Source: a virus
IMG/VR virus record: IMGVR_UViG_3300036859_000219
Span: 1 to 43,389 of that record
Strand: one strand, 5' to 3'
DNA length: 43,389 nt
The stretch's first letter is position 1; every line of letters starts with the position of its first letter. This document shows, piece after piece, positions 31,783 to 39,787 of the stretch. The notes under the pieces are model-generated. The model did no database searches. It had not been told where the DNA came from and worked only from the letters and a program-made list of their open reading frames with translations. The position numbers were made by a program, and so were the translations under genes.

Positions 31783-31996
31783 GTGGCAACCGATCGAGAC
31801 GGCCCCGCTGGGGGACGATGATTTCTTCCTTGTCTGCGGAGTAGGCGACGACCGATCCCCGTTTGTCGTTCGCGGCAGCATTCTAAAAAGCGCTCGCCGA
31901 GCAGATACGCCATCGCATCTGCATCTGCACTACCTCACGCACTGGATGCCGCTGCCAGCGCCGCCGACTTCTGCTCTGCGGAGTGACCAGAAATGA
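31775..31996 (+). CDS. DUF551-type small protein (73 aa)
   Basis: MTEWQPIETAPLGDDDFFLV begins the conserved DUF551 pattern, and HWMPLPAPP is its usual ending. The start is inside the preceding gene, directly behind TACGGAGCG. A second member lies at 38673-38957. Function unknown; common in phage accessory operons. Confidence 0.75.
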   Translation: MTEWQPIETAPLGDDDFFLVCGVGDDRSPFVVRGSILKSARRADTPSHLHLHYLTHWMPLPAPPTSALRSDQK

Positions 31997-32190
31997 CAAC
32001 CGACGAGATAGTCGCTGCGGTGAAGGAAAAATTCCCCTGTTTCGGAGGGGGCGATGAACGCGTGCGCGACAACCCAATTGCTGCCGCCCTCAAAGACCGT
32101 CCACTCATGTTCGCCATGGGCGTCGATGTTAAGAGCGTCGTCGAATTCGTGATAGACGCGCTCACCCCTCCAGTGCGGAGCGGCGAATGA
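31993..32190 (+). CDS. Small hypothetical protein (65 aa)
   Basis: ATGA overlap with the DUF551 gene. MTTDEIVAAVKEKFPCFGGG then ALKDRPLMFAMGVDVKSVVE; ends VRSGE, another version of the recurrent linker. No family recognised. Confidence 0.65.
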   Translation: MTTDEIVAAVKEKFPCFGGGDERVRDNPIAAALKDRPLMFAMGVDVKSVVEFVIDALTPPVRSGE

Positions 32191-33092
32191 CCGAGCCCAC
32201 CCGCCCCGCACTACGCTGGCACGGCGGCAAGTGGAAGCTTGCGCCATGGATCATCAGCAACTTTCCACCGCACCGGGTCTATGTGGAACCGTTCGGCGGG
32301 GCGGCGTCCGTCCTCATGCGCAAGCCACGGGCCTATGCCGAAATCTACAATGACCTGGACGACTGGGCTGTGAATCTGTTCCGCGTACTGCGAGATGAGG
32401 CCTTATCGGCGAAACTTCACGCGCAGCTTCTATTGACCCCATTCGCTCGCACTGAATTCGAATGCGGCCGGGAATTGGGCGAGGCCTCCAGCGATCCCGT
32501 GGAACTGGCGCGGCGCCTGGTCGTCCGTTCGTTCATGGGGTTTGGATCGAATGCCCACAATGGCCGATCGACCGGCTTCCGAGCCAACAGCAATCGCTCT
32601 GGCACAACGCCGGCCGCCGATTGGGCCAACTACCCGCAAGCCATGTTGGCGCTCGTGGCGCGGCTCCAAGGCGTTGTGATTGAGAACCGAGATGCAACGG
32701 CGGTTATGTGCCAGCATGACGGCCCCGAGACGCTACATTATGTCGATCCGCCCTACATGGCTGAAACCCGTTCGCCGGCGAACAAGTATGATCTGAAATA
32801 CCGGATGTACCGCCACGAACTGGACGACGCCGCCCATGCGCGCCTCCTGGATGCGCTGCAAGAACTATCCGGGATGGTTGTGCTGTCCGGCTATCCGGCG
32901 CCGCTGTACGAGCGCGCGCTGAGCGCCTGGCGGCGTGTTGAAACGGCAGCGCATGCCGATGGCGCGCGCCCGCGTACCGAGGTCCTTTGGATCAATCCGC
33001 AGGCCTGCGCCGCGATCGATGAAGCCCGCTCGCAGGGAACGCTTTTCGCGGCAGGCACACAGACCACCGCTTTGGGGAGCGACGACAAGTGA
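32187..33092 (+). CDS. dam: Dam-family DNA adenine methyltransferase (301 aa)
   Basis: Class D12 N6-adenine methylase motifs are in order: LRWHGGKWKLAPWI (residues 9-22), YVEPFGGAASVL (32-43), NDLDDWAVNLFRVLRD (55-70), and the catalytic DPPY at 187-190 (HYVDPPYMAETR). Length fits Dam. No partner endonuclease is encoded nearby, so it is an orphan methylase. It may protect phage DNA from host restriction or mark it; the recognition sequence cannot be read off. It overlaps the radical SAM gene (GTGA). Confidence 0.92.
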   Translation: MTEPTRPALRWHGGKWKLAPWIISNFPPHRVYVEPFGGAASVLMRKPRAYAEIYNDLDDWAVNLFRVLRDEALSAKLHAQLLLTPFARTEFECGRELGEASSDPVELARRLVVRSFMGFGSNAHNGRSTGFRANSNRSGTTPAADWANYPQAMLALVARLQGVVIENRDATAVMCQHDGPETLHYVDPPYMAETRSPANKYDLKYRMYRHELDDAAHARLLDALQELSGMVVLSGYPAPLYERALSAWRRVETAAHADGARPRTEVLWINPQACAAIDEARSQGTLFAAGTQTTALGSDDK

Positions 33093-34012
33093 GACCGACC
33101 GGGCACTGGGTCAACGGGCTCGCCGAGTGGACGGACGACGATACGGCATATCTGTCGGTCGCGTTCACGTGGCGGCTCAATGACGCCTTTGCCCGCGCGT
33201 GCTGGTATCGCCAAGCCGGTTTTAAGGTCCGCGCTGGCGGCCCCGGCATCTTCACCCGCAAGCACTTCCTGGCCGACGTGGCGGAGATCGGCGGCGACTA
33301 CCCCGACGCGATCGCCCGGCACAATCCGATGGCAACCTTTGCGAGCCGCGGCTGCCCGGTCGGCTGCTGGTTCTGCATCGTGCCGAAGATGGAGGGTCGC
33401 GCCTTCACTCTCCTGCCCGATTTTGTCCCGCGGCCGGTGTTGTGCGACAACAATCTGTCCGGCCTGCCCGGCGACTATCAGGACCACATCGTCGCGCGCT
33501 ATCAAGCGGCCGGCGTGCCGCTCCTCGATGCCAATTCGGGCTTTGAGCCGAAGACATTCGACGATGAGGTGCTGGCACGATGGGCGCCGATCAACAAAGG
33601 ACCATGGCGCTTTGCCTTCGATGAGTGGGGCGAGGTCGGGGACGTTCTCCGCGTCCTTGAGATGCTTAAGGACTACTCCCCGCGGCGAAAGCAGGTCTAC
33701 ACGCTGATCGGCAACGAGCCCTTTGCTGAGTGCATGGCGCGGATCATGTTCGTGATCGAGCACGGCGGCGAGCCCTACGCGCAGCCGTACATGAAGCTCA
33801 ATGCACTAGAGCGCAAGCCGCACGTCCGGTTCGATTGGACGCATCGCGAATTAATGGCTGTGCAGCGATGGGTGAACGGCCGGTTCTGGAAGTTTACCAA
33901 GTTCGACAACTATCGATCGTCGATCAGGACCGGACGCGGCCCAGAGGCACTGCTCGCCGACCTGTTTCCTGACACGCCGCAAACCGCATCTGTACGGAGC
34001 GACAAGCCGTGA
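33089..34012 (+). CDS. Radical SAM protein (307 aa)
   Basis: The CX3CX2C cluster is at Cys89, Cys93 and Cys96 (ASRGCPVGCWFCIVPKMEGR), as in TSRGCP-type radical SAM enzymes that hold a 4Fe-4S cluster and cleave S-adenosylmethionine. Upstream residues (about 20-80: LSVAFTWRLNDAFARACWYR, GFKVRAGGPG) resemble a B12-binding-like or small Rossmann part. The rest (about 100-260) would be the partial TIM barrel. Starts with GTG overlapping the dam stop, so the two are coupled. A role in DNA base modification alongside the methylase is a reasonable guess, not shown. Confidence 0.82.
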   Translation: MRPTGHWVNGLAEWTDDDTAYLSVAFTWRLNDAFARACWYRQAGFKVRAGGPGIFTRKHFLADVAEIGGDYPDAIARHNPMATFASRGCPVGCWFCIVPKMEGRAFTLLPDFVPRPVLCDNNLSGLPGDYQDHIVARYQAAGVPLLDANSGFEPKTFDDEVLARWAPINKGPWRFAFDEWGEVGDVLRVLEMLKDYSPRRKQVYTLIGNEPFAECMARIMFVIEHGGEPYAQPYMKLNALERKPHVRFDWTHRELMAVQRWVNGRFWKFTKFDNYRSSIRTGRGPEALLADLFPDTPQTASVRSDKP

Positions 34013-34185
34013 TCCAAGATCAGGATAAACAGCGCTTCAATGATCTGACGAAGGCCATTGATGATGCCAAGGCCGAATGCGATCGGACCTATGCTCCATG
34101 GCGAGAGGCTTGCGATCGGCTCAAAAGCTTAGAGCGCGAGCGCACTGATGTTTGGCGTCGAATGATTGATGATCTCCGCCGATGA
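34009..34185 (+). CDS. Small coiled-coil protein (58 aa)
   Basis: GTG 34009 overlaps the radical SAM stop (GTGA) behind TACGGAGCGA. All-helical, charged: FNDLTKAIDDAKAECDRTYA, then WREACDRLKSLERERTDVWR. No family recognised; 58 residues. Confidence 0.6.
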   Translation: MIQDQDKQRFNDLTKAIDDAKAECDRTYAPWREACDRLKSLERERTDVWRRMIDDLRR

Positions 34186-34215
34186 CCGCACCGCAAACAC
34201 CTCAAGAGTGAACCG

Positions 34216-34371
34216 ATGCGAACGGTTGGCGCTTTCCTCTACGCTTATGCACCGCCGCTCTGGCGGCTGTGGAGTTGCTGGCGCTGTCCCTATGACAGTT
34301 CACTCAGCGCCAAGCGATGCCGGGAGGAATATGGCTGCGGCTGTGACAATGCGGAGCGGAGAGAAGGATAA
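34216..34371 (+). CDS. Small Cys-rich protein (51 aa)
   Basis: MRTVGAFLYAYAPPLWRLWS then CWRC, RC and CGC motifs (REEYGCGCDNAERREG). The Cys pairs suggest metal binding. The start has only a weak ribosome site (AGAGTGA). Its end carries the TGCGGAGCGG linker. Confidence 0.45.
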   Translation: MRTVGAFLYAYAPPLWRLWSCWRCPYDSSLSAKRCREEYGCGCDNAERREG

Positions 34372-34376
34372 GCAGC

Positions 34377-34685
34377 GTGAGTGATCTCCCCCTGTACCCG
34401 TCCGAGGCCCAGATCGCCCGCGAAGTGCTCGGGCCGAACCGGCTGGATGAATGGAAGGCGCTGGCGCAGGGGCTCGAGCGCGAAGGTCTGCCGGAAATCG
34501 ATCCTCGTTTCGGTGGACGATATTGGCCGGCGGTTGAACTCTGGTTCCGCGTGCGCCACGGCATCGCTACAGTCGAACCGGGAAAACTCGGAAAACAGGA
34601 TGGAGGCGAGACATGCCCGGAACCAAAGAAGGGGAAGCAATCACCCAAGCAGAACTCAAGCAATATCTTTCCTATGAACCGATGA
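34377..34685 (+). CDS. Winged-helix-like small phage protein (102 aa)
   Basis: GTG 34377 starts MSDLPLYPSEAQIAREVLGP, then ERLDEWKALAQ-type helices (NRLDEWKALAQGLEREGLPE) and DPRFGGRYWPAVELWFRVRH. The pattern (pick a helix, then RYWP) is seen in small proteins next to phage integrases, perhaps excisionase-like. The last 70 nt overlap the HNH gene. Confidence 0.6.
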   Translation: MSDLPLYPSEAQIAREVLGPNRLDEWKALAQGLEREGLPEIDPRFGGRYWPAVELWFRVRHGIATVEPGKLGKQDGGETCPEPKKGKQSPKQNSSNIFPMNR

Positions 34686-35131
34686 CCGGCGTATTTGTTT
34701 GGCGACCAAGCGGCAACATGCGACGACGCATGTGGAACAAAGTGGCTGGTAGCCTTCACTATCGAGGTTACATCCACATTGAACTTAACGGGCACCACTA
34801 CGCGGCACATCGTCTTGCTTGGCTGTACATGACGGGAGAGTGGCCACCAAATCATATCGACCACATAAACATGAGCAAATCCGACAATCGGTGGTCGAAC
34901 CTTCGAGCCGCGACAAAATCACAAAATCACGCCAATAGAGCGATCTTCCAAAACAATAGATCGGGCTTCAAGTGGGTGCGTTTCGAGCCCCGGAATGGTC
35001 AATGGCAAGCGCGCATCACTCTAAATTACAGGCAGAAGCATCTCGGATATTTTGCCGATCCTGAAACAGCCCACAAAGCATATTGCCGCGCCGCTGAAAA
35101 AACGTTCGGAGAATTTGGGAGGGGAGCATGA
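34613..35131 (+). CDS. HNH endonuclease with AP2 domain, second copy (172 aa)
   Basis: Homologous to 9427-9915 with the same order: LSYEPMTGVFVWRP, the HNH core NHIDHINMSKSDNRWSNLRA (Asp83-His84, Asn96), and a C-terminal AP2-like domain (HLGYFADPETAHKAYCRAAE). It is noticeably AT-richer than its neighbours. GGAGGCGAG precedes ATG 34613. Overlaps both the upstream gene and the integrase start, so it inserted in-line. Confidence 0.92.
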   Translation: MPGTKEGEAITQAELKQYLSYEPMTGVFVWRPSGNMRRRMWNKVAGSLHYRGYIHIELNGHHYAAHRLAWLYMTGEWPPNHIDHINMSKSDNRWSNLRAATKSQNHANRAIFQNNRSGFKWVRFEPRNGQWQARITLNYRQKHLGYFADPETAHKAYCRAAEKTFGEFGRGA

Positions 35132-36303
35132 CGGGCACACCGGGTTTGATCTGGCGGAAGCGTCGCAACGGTGCATCGGTTGCCTACTGGACGGCCCGAC
35201 GCGACCTCGTAAAGGCCGGCTATCGCCCGAAGTCGGTTCGGCTGCACTACTCCCCGGGTGACCCGGCCTTGGCCGCGCGCTGCCGTGCCCTACAGGACGA
35301 GATGCTTGCCTGGTCATCGGCCGGCCGACGATCGCCGAGTGTTTACGATGGCACCTTTGCATCGTTGGTCCGGTTCTACGAGACGCACCCGGATTCGCCC
35401 TACCATGACCTGCGGCCGGCTGCGGCGCGGACCTACAGCAAGACCATGGCCATCCTCATGAAGCACAAGGGCGCCCGCCGCATCGACGCCGTGGACGGCT
35501 CGGACGTGCGCCGCTGGTACAAGGAGCTTGTCGAGGCCAAGTCGAAGGGCTGGGCCTACTACACGATCAACGTTCTCAAGGCGGTCCTGTCCTTCGGGGC
35601 AACCAAGCGGATCGCGGAGTGCCGCATCCTTCGCGCCGAGCTCCGGGAGGCGAAATTCCAGGCCGGCAATCGCCGCAAGGAACGCCTGACCTACCCGCAG
35701 GTCGTGGCCTTTCGCGAAGCCGCTGAGGCGTTGGATCTAGGGTGGATGGGGCTTTGCCTCACGCTCCAATTCTGCGGGCTGCGCCGGCGGGACGTGATCG
35801 GCGAATGGATCAACGACGAACTCGGAACGGACGGCATCCGCCGTGGCAAGCGCATCTGGCGGGACGGTCTGACCTGGGCACACATCGACGCCCAAGGCAT
35901 CCTCCGCAAGCTCATCTCGAAAACCATGTTCACGTCGGAGCTGGTCGCGGTCCACGCGATCGCCGACTATCCCGATGTCGAGGCCGAGCTGGCGAAGATA
36001 CCGCCCGAGCGTCGCGTTGGCCCGATCGTCATCAATACCCGCACGGGCCTGCCGCCGACCGAGGAGCAGTGTCGCCACTACTTTCGGCTGATCGCGCGCA
36101 AGGCCGGCATCCCGGATACGGTGTGGAACATGGATGCACGGGCCGGCGCCAATACCGAAGCCTATGAGGCTGGGGCAACGACCGAGGAAGCCATGGCGCT
36201 GCTCACGCATTCGGAGGCGAGCACGAACCGGATATATCTGCGTGACCTGACCGAGCAGTCGCGACGTGCGGCGGCGAAGCGCGTAGCTTCGCGGAAGGAA
36301 TGA
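35128..36303 (+). CDS. int: Tyrosine recombinase / integrase (391 aa)
   Basis: N-terminal arm-binding type region (GLIWRKRRNGASVAYWTARR), a core-binding helical domain (about 75-165) and a catalytic domain: Arg219/220 in FCGLRRRDVIGEW, Lys265 in LISKTMF, Arg338 in NMDARAGANTEA, His361 in LLTHSEASTNR and the nucleophile Tyr370 (RIYLRD). The first position of HxxR is Met (MDAR), a departure from the canonical motif. It indicates a temperate life style. No tRNA-like attachment core is evident on either side. ATGA overlap with the HNH gene. Confidence 0.88.
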   Translation: MTGTPGLIWRKRRNGASVAYWTARRDLVKAGYRPKSVRLHYSPGDPALAARCRALQDEMLAWSSAGRRSPSVYDGTFASLVRFYETHPDSPYHDLRPAAARTYSKTMAILMKHKGARRIDAVDGSDVRRWYKELVEAKSKGWAYYTINVLKAVLSFGATKRIAECRILRAELREAKFQAGNRRKERLTYPQVVAFREAAEALDLGWMGLCLTLQFCGLRRRDVIGEWINDELGTDGIRRGKRIWRDGLTWAHIDAQGILRKLISKTMFTSELVAVHAIADYPDVEAELAKIPPERRVGPIVINTRTGLPPTEEQCRHYFRLIARKAGIPDTVWNMDARAGANTEAYEAGATTEEAMALLTHSEASTNRIYLRDLTEQSRRAAAKRVASRKE

Positions 36304-36398
36304 TGAACACCAATGACGAACACTCACGGGCATGTGTTTGTCAGTTCAATGGGTTAGTTGGAGTTTTCGTCAAGGTCGTAAATACCATAACTGCTTGA
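36303..36398 (+). CDS. Possible small protein after the integrase (31 aa)
   Basis: ATG 36303 shares its A with the integrase stop (TGATG) and runs 31 codons: MNTNDEHSRACVCQFNGLVG then VFVKVVNTITA. No Shine-Dalgarno seen. It may instead be non-coding attP-containing DNA, as the 113-bp gap is the usual place to look for attP. Confidence 0.3.
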   Translation: MNTNDEHSRACVCQFNGLVGVFVKVVNTITA

Positions 36399-36416
36399 TC
36401 CATAAGGGAGGCGTTC

Positions 36417-36614
36417 ATGAAGGTCAGCCGCGAAGTCCGTGAAACCTGGAAGAAGCTATATCGGCTTGCGAAGTGGCGCCCAAGCCTCGGACGCCGAGCC
36501 GGCGCGCTTGCGAGCAACCTGATCCTGCTGGAACAGCGGCCGCACGATCTGGCCTTCCGGGCGATCATCACCGAGCAAGCGGCGGACCTCGATCGGGCTA
36601 TCCGTGGCGAGTGA
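36417..36614 (+). CDS. Small basic protein (65 aa)
   Basis: GGGAGG stands 5 nt before ATG 36417. MKVSREVRETWKKLYRLAKW, then LASNLILLEQRPHDLAFRAI; helical. No family recognised. Confidence 0.65.
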   Translation: MKVSREVRETWKKLYRLAKWRPSLGRRAGALASNLILLEQRPHDLAFRAIITEQAADLDRAIRGE

Positions 36615-36693
36615 GGCACACTTCGACCAAGTGATCAGGGCCATTGATATCGTTGAGTCGAAACAGTCATCGGCAGGCGCACGGGACCAATAG
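36604..36693 (+). CDS. Possible overlapping peptide (29 aa)
   Basis: GTG 36604 begins before the previous stop and gives 29 residues (ASEAHFDQVIRAIDIVESKQ). Composition looks coding and a coupled start is plausible, but it is short and without a clear ribosome site. Confidence 0.3.
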   Translation: MASEAHFDQVIRAIDIVESKQSSAGARDQ

Positions 36694-36711
36694 GGACGCA
36701 GGGAGCAACAG

Positions 36712-37182
36712 ATGGGTACGCCTTACGCAGGCGCGACGAGCGGAGCCACGGCGCGCGATGAGATCACCAAAATTTTGCGCCGCTTTGGGTGCGAGTCGGT
36801 CGGGTTCATGGACGACTTCGAGAAGCATGAAATCCTGCTCGCCTTCACCCACCGCGGCCGGCCGATCCAGCTTCGGGCGTCGGCGAAGGGATGGGCCGCC
36901 ATGTTCCTAAAGGAAAACCCATGGACCCATCGCCGTCGAGGGACGCGCCAGGAACATGAACAGGCCGCCCTTCGGCAGGGTCACGTCGCGGTCAACTCGA
37001 TCCTCCGGGACTGGATCAAGGGACAGGTGACGGCGGTCGAGTGCGGCATACTCTCGTTCGAGGCAGTGTTTATGCCTCACATGCTGACCAGCGATGGGCG
37101 TCCGCTGGTCGAACGCCTAGCCGAGACCGACCTGCTGCCGAAGCCGCAGGAGGCCAAGATCGTATCGTTACCGACAAGGTGA
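36712..37182 (+). CDS. Hypothetical phage protein (156 aa)
   Basis: ATG 36712 is preceded by GGGAG. Contains ARDEITKILRRFGCESVGFM, then RGRPIQLRASAKGWAAMFLK (beta) and helical RQEHEQAALRQGHVAVNSIL, AVECGILSFEAVFMPHMLTS. Such proteins are frequent in phage early operons; the function is unknown. Confidence 0.72.
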   Translation: MGTPYAGATSGATARDEITKILRRFGCESVGFMDDFEKHEILLAFTHRGRPIQLRASAKGWAAMFLKENPWTHRRRGTRQEHEQAALRQGHVAVNSILRDWIKGQVTAVECGILSFEAVFMPHMLTSDGRPLVERLAETDLLPKPQEAKIVSLPTR

Positions 37183-37198
37183 TGGAGGAGCGGAGAAA

Positions 37199-37441
37199 AT
37201 GAGCATAGAGATCAAAAAAATGTCCCGAGACACGTACCTCAAGGCGCTTGGCCTGTTCACGCTCGCCCACGAACACAGCCTGAAGGCGTACGAATTCGAG
37301 AGCGCTTTGAAGCGGCTGCTCGGGGCCGGCGAAGAAGTCGCTGGCGATTTCGGCCACGTCTCCGATGAACTATATTCAAGCGACGAAAAGGTTGATTTTG
37401 ACGAGGCGCTGCGGCGCGCGAACTATTTCGTCGCGGACTAG
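37199..37441 (+). CDS. Small acidic protein (80 aa)
   Basis: GGAGGAGCGGAG precedes ATG 37199. MSIEIKKMSRDTYLKALGLF, TLAHEHSLKAYEFESALKRL, and an acidic tail (SDEKVDFDEALRRANYF). Helical; no family recognised. Confidence 0.65.
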   Translation: MSIEIKKMSRDTYLKALGLFTLAHEHSLKAYEFESALKRLLGAGEEVAGDFGHVSDELYSSDEKVDFDEALRRANYFVAD

Positions 37442-37596
37442 CCCGCCGATGCGTCGTTTGCGGAGCAGATAGGAGAGGACAAGTAGTTTGCGGAATGGAA
37501 AAGTGCACCACCCAGACACGGGGTCACAAGGTGAAAGACCCGGAATCTGCGGGGGCTCAGTGTCAACCCGCAGGGCGCACAAACAGGTATGGACCA

Positions 37597-37809
37597 ATGT
37601 TCAAGCTCCCGAACTTCAAAGCGATGTATCAAGACATGGCCATGTCAAGCCCGCAGATGGCGCGGAACCAAGTCTGGTGTCATAACTGCGGCACAACACA
37701 ACAGGTGGACAGCGCGGAATGCCTGCGCCACGGCTGGCCGAAGTGCTGCAATCGCACCATGTCGATCGATAGCCCCGAGGAGCGGCGCAAGCGCCCCGCC
37801 AAGCCATAG
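37597..37809 (+). CDS. Small zinc-finger-like protein (70 aa)
   Basis: The start MFKLPNFKAMYQDMAMSSPQ at 37597 is chosen because the longer frame from 37495 has poor composition; either is possible. Cys pairs (VWCHNCGTTQQ, ECLRHGWPKCC) suggest a zinc-binding fold and MSIDSPEERRKRP ends it. Confidence 0.55.
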   Translation: MFKLPNFKAMYQDMAMSSPQMARNQVWCHNCGTTQQVDSAECLRHGWPKCCNRTMSIDSPEERRKRPAKP

Positions 37810-37848
37810 GCGCGCAGACATCACAACTGCTGACAGGAGAAGAACACC

Positions 37849-38112
37849 ATGAACCCAAACGGCGATTTGATGAAGAAGGGCGACGGCGCCCTATCCCCGA
37901 GGATCATTGCTGACGGCGAGCCGGCCAATCCGATCCCGTGGCCTGACCCCACGCCAGAGATGTTGCAATCGCCAGAGTTCGAGGCCGTATGGCAATGCAT
38001 CAAAAAGTGGGACATCAACGTGCCAGATCGCTATGCCGGATATATGGGAGCAAACGGCAACCATGTGCGCGCGATCCTGGATGCCCTCGAAGCGGCTCGC
38101 ACTCAAGCATGA
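37849..38112 (+). CDS. Hypothetical protein (87 aa)
   Basis: AGGAG stands 9 nt before ATG 37849. MNPNGDLMKKGDGALSPRII, a Pro-rich stretch (PIPWPDPTPEMLQSPEFEAV) and a C-terminal helix (NHVRAILDALEAARTQA). Next gene overlaps by ATGA. Confidence 0.65.
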   Translation: MNPNGDLMKKGDGALSPRIIADGEPANPIPWPDPTPEMLQSPEFEAVWQCIKKWDINVPDRYAGYMGANGNHVRAILDALEAARTQA

Positions 38113-38339
38113 GTTGCCTTGGCGAAATCCTGAAGTGTCTTCGAAAGAAGCAAGAGCTATCCTTGCAGGATGTTGCTACGGCTGCCGATATCTCGAAGGC
38201 TCATGTTTGGGATTTGGAACGCGGCGTGTCGGTTAACCCGACAATCGAAACGCTCTGCAAGTTGGGGCACGCCTTGAAAACGGATGTGACCCTGCTTTGT
38301 TCGGCGGCGATTGCCGACCATGGAGCCCACAAACGATGA
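38109..38339 (+). CDS. XRE-family HTH regulator (76 aa)
   Basis: ATG 38109 overlaps the preceding stop. A classic HTH_3 motif: ILKCLRKKQELSLQDVATAA, DISKAHVWDLERG, then NPTIETLCKLGHALKTDVTL. It is single-domain and encoded in the middle of the accessory operon, so it may control an operator other than the immunity sites; the late GCAA-N5-TTGC palindromes are one candidate. Confidence 0.75.
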   Translation: MSCLGEILKCLRKKQELSLQDVATAADISKAHVWDLERGVSVNPTIETLCKLGHALKTDVTLLCSAAIADHGAHKR

Positions 38340-38494
38340 CACAGCAACGAGCGGAAGCAGAGCGTGATACCTGGACGGCGCTGTTTGAGCTTCGCAAGAA
38401 GTCTCACATTGCTGCCGGCAAGTCCGAGGAGGAGGCCGACGACGTGGCATCCGCCGAGGTCCGCCGCTTGATCAGAGAGGCGCCTACACGATGA
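38336..38494 (+). CDS. Small helical protein (52 aa)
   Basis: ATGA overlap with the XRE gene. MTQQRAEAERDTWTALFELR, SHIAAGKSEEEADDVASAEV; helical and charged. Next gene overlaps too. No family recognised. Confidence 0.58.
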   Translation: MTQQRAEAERDTWTALFELRKKSHIAAGKSEEEADDVASAEVRRLIREAPTR

Positions 38495-38676
38495 CTCAGC
38501 GCGGCGACGAGAAAGTCTTTTGGGCGCTCACTCGCAATGGCGAACTCTATAGCATCTGGATCACGCGAACGGTCGCGAGAGAGAAGCGGGACTCGTATCA
38601 GCCCGGCAGCAAGCATAAATGGGGCGTCGAGAAGGTGCTTGTTCGCCGCGCAGACGGTGAGGATGACAAGCGATGA
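38491..38676 (+). CDS. Small hypothetical protein (61 aa)
   Basis: ATGA-coupled. MTQRGDEKVFWALTRNGELY, then IWITRTVAREKRDSYQPGSK and a basic tail with VLVRRADGEDDKR. Compact beta-like fold probable. No family recognised. Confidence 0.58.
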   Translation: MTQRGDEKVFWALTRNGELYSIWITRTVAREKRDSYQPGSKHKWGVEKVLVRRADGEDDKR

Positions 38677-38957
38677 CTGTGCTTAGCGGCTGGCAACCAA
38701 TTGAGACCTGCCCCGAAAATACTTGGGTGCTGCTCTATGCTCCATGGGAAGACCAGCCGTACAAGGTCGGCAAATTCATGTGGAGCACCTCGCATGGATG
38801 GGAGGTAGAGAGCGAAACGCAACACGCTTCCGGCAAGCGGCAAGTTCGCCGCGAAAGGATAGAACGGTTCCGTGAGTGGGATTATGATTCCGGGGATTTT
38901 TGGATGCCGCTGCCGGCGGCGCCTGCAGGCGGTGAGAGTGGGGAGCAGAAAGAATGA
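38673..38957 (+). CDS. DUF551-type protein, second copy (94 aa)
   Basis: MTVLSGWQPIETCPENTWVL, VLLYAPWEDQPYKVGKFMWS and the ending WMPLPAAPAGG show the DUF551 pattern, shared with 31775-31996. ATGA overlaps at both ends. Confidence 0.75.
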   Translation: MTVLSGWQPIETCPENTWVLLYAPWEDQPYKVGKFMWSTSHGWEVESETQHASGKRQVRRERIERFREWDYDSGDFWMPLPAAPAGGESGEQKE

Positions 38958-39148
38958 TCGAAGGACATACCCACGATTTTGCCGAGGTGATGTACGACGA
39001 CGCTTCTGGAACAGAACTGCGTTGCCGCTGTGGCGCTCGGCTATGGGAGCCGCCGGCCACCAAAATCGTTGAGGTTCTGTCGTTCAAGAATGGCAGCATC
39101 TTTAAAGAAGGCGGCCGACTCGTGTTTCGTCGGCGAGCAGATACCTGA
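38954..39148 (+). CDS. Small hypothetical protein (64 aa)
   Basis: MIEGHTHDFAEVMYDDASGT, ELRCRCGARLWEPPATK (one CxC pair), ending GGRLVFRRRADT. ATGA-coupled to the DUF551 gene. Confidence 0.62.
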   Translation: MIEGHTHDFAEVMYDDASGTELRCRCGARLWEPPATKIVEVLSFKNGSIFKEGGRLVFRRRADT

Positions 39149-39179
39149 AGGACGGAGTTGATCGAAGGGAGATACCCGA

Positions 39180-39389
39180 ATGAACCTCATGGAAATGGAT
39201 CGCCAAGACGATGCCGCAAAGGCCCTGGCTACCGGTTTCCCGGTCTGCATCGAATGTGGCTGGGGCTGTGATGATGCCGAGCTTGATCTCTGCTGCGATT
39301 GCGCCGACACCGAATTCATGACGCAGATGCTTCGCGGCGATCATGGCCGCACAGAACAGCGCGAGGCCCGCGAGTCGATACGCCGATAA
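39180..39389 (+). CDS. Small Cys-rich protein (69 aa)
   Basis: AGGGAG precedes ATG 39180 by about 8 nt. CIECGWGCDDAELDLCCDCA contains CxxC and CC/CxC groups, a likely zinc site, between helical ends. Confidence 0.6.
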   Translation: MNLMEMDRQDDAAKALATGFPVCIECGWGCDDAELDLCCDCADTEFMTQMLRGDHGRTEQREARESIRR

Positions 39390-39407
39390 GCGAAGAACGG
39401 AGCGACC

Positions 39408-39575
39408 ATGGAAAACGACCATTTAGCGGATGCTGTGTTGTTTTTGCGGAGCGCGCTTGAGCAAGACGCCGAATATGGGCGCGTCTCTCGCTACGATCTG
39501 GAGCGGGCTCTACAAGAAATCGAGGCCGAACAGCGCAAGCGAGCAGATGGGCAATCTGGGGAGAACAGAAAATGA
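39408..39575 (+). CDS. Small helical acidic protein (55 aa)
   Basis: ATG 39408 stands behind AACGGAGCGACC, a linker variant. MENDHLADAVLFLRSALEQD, then RYDLERALQEIEAEQRKRAD. Overlaps next start (ATGA). Helical. Confidence 0.58.
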   Translation: MENDHLADAVLFLRSALEQDAEYGRVSRYDLERALQEIEAEQRKRADGQSGENRK

Positions 39576-39787
39576 CGGCGACTGCGGTTCTCATCTTGGT
39601 GGTGATCTATTCGCCATTTGCGATCGGCATCGAGCCGCGCGGTGACCTTGGCTCATGCATCGAGGAGGCTCGCGGGAAGATCGGCGAGAGTATGCGAGTA
39701 CTTGCTTGGGACGACATGAACGGATCGAATCCGATCCCGAAAGTGATCGCGGCATTCTGCGCACAAGGCGCCGCCGCAGATAGATGA
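39572..39787 (+). CDS. Small protein with N-terminal signal-like segment (71 aa)
   Basis: MTATAVLILVVIYSPFAIGI is a hydrophobic segment that can export or anchor the protein; the rest is polar with two Cys (GSCIEEARGKIGESMRVLAW; AAFCAQGAAADR). ATGA overlaps on both sides. Perhaps periplasmic. Confidence 0.58.
   Translation: MTATAVLILVVIYSPFAIGIEPRGDLGSCIEEARGKIGESMRVLAWDDMNGSNPIPKVIAAFCAQGAAADR

Noticed and set aside
36304-36416. Attachment site with a tRNA fragment after the integrase
   Set aside because: Looked for a tRNA T-arm or a terminator-like core; GTTCAATGGG is suggestive but the rest does not fold as tRNA, so no attP is called.
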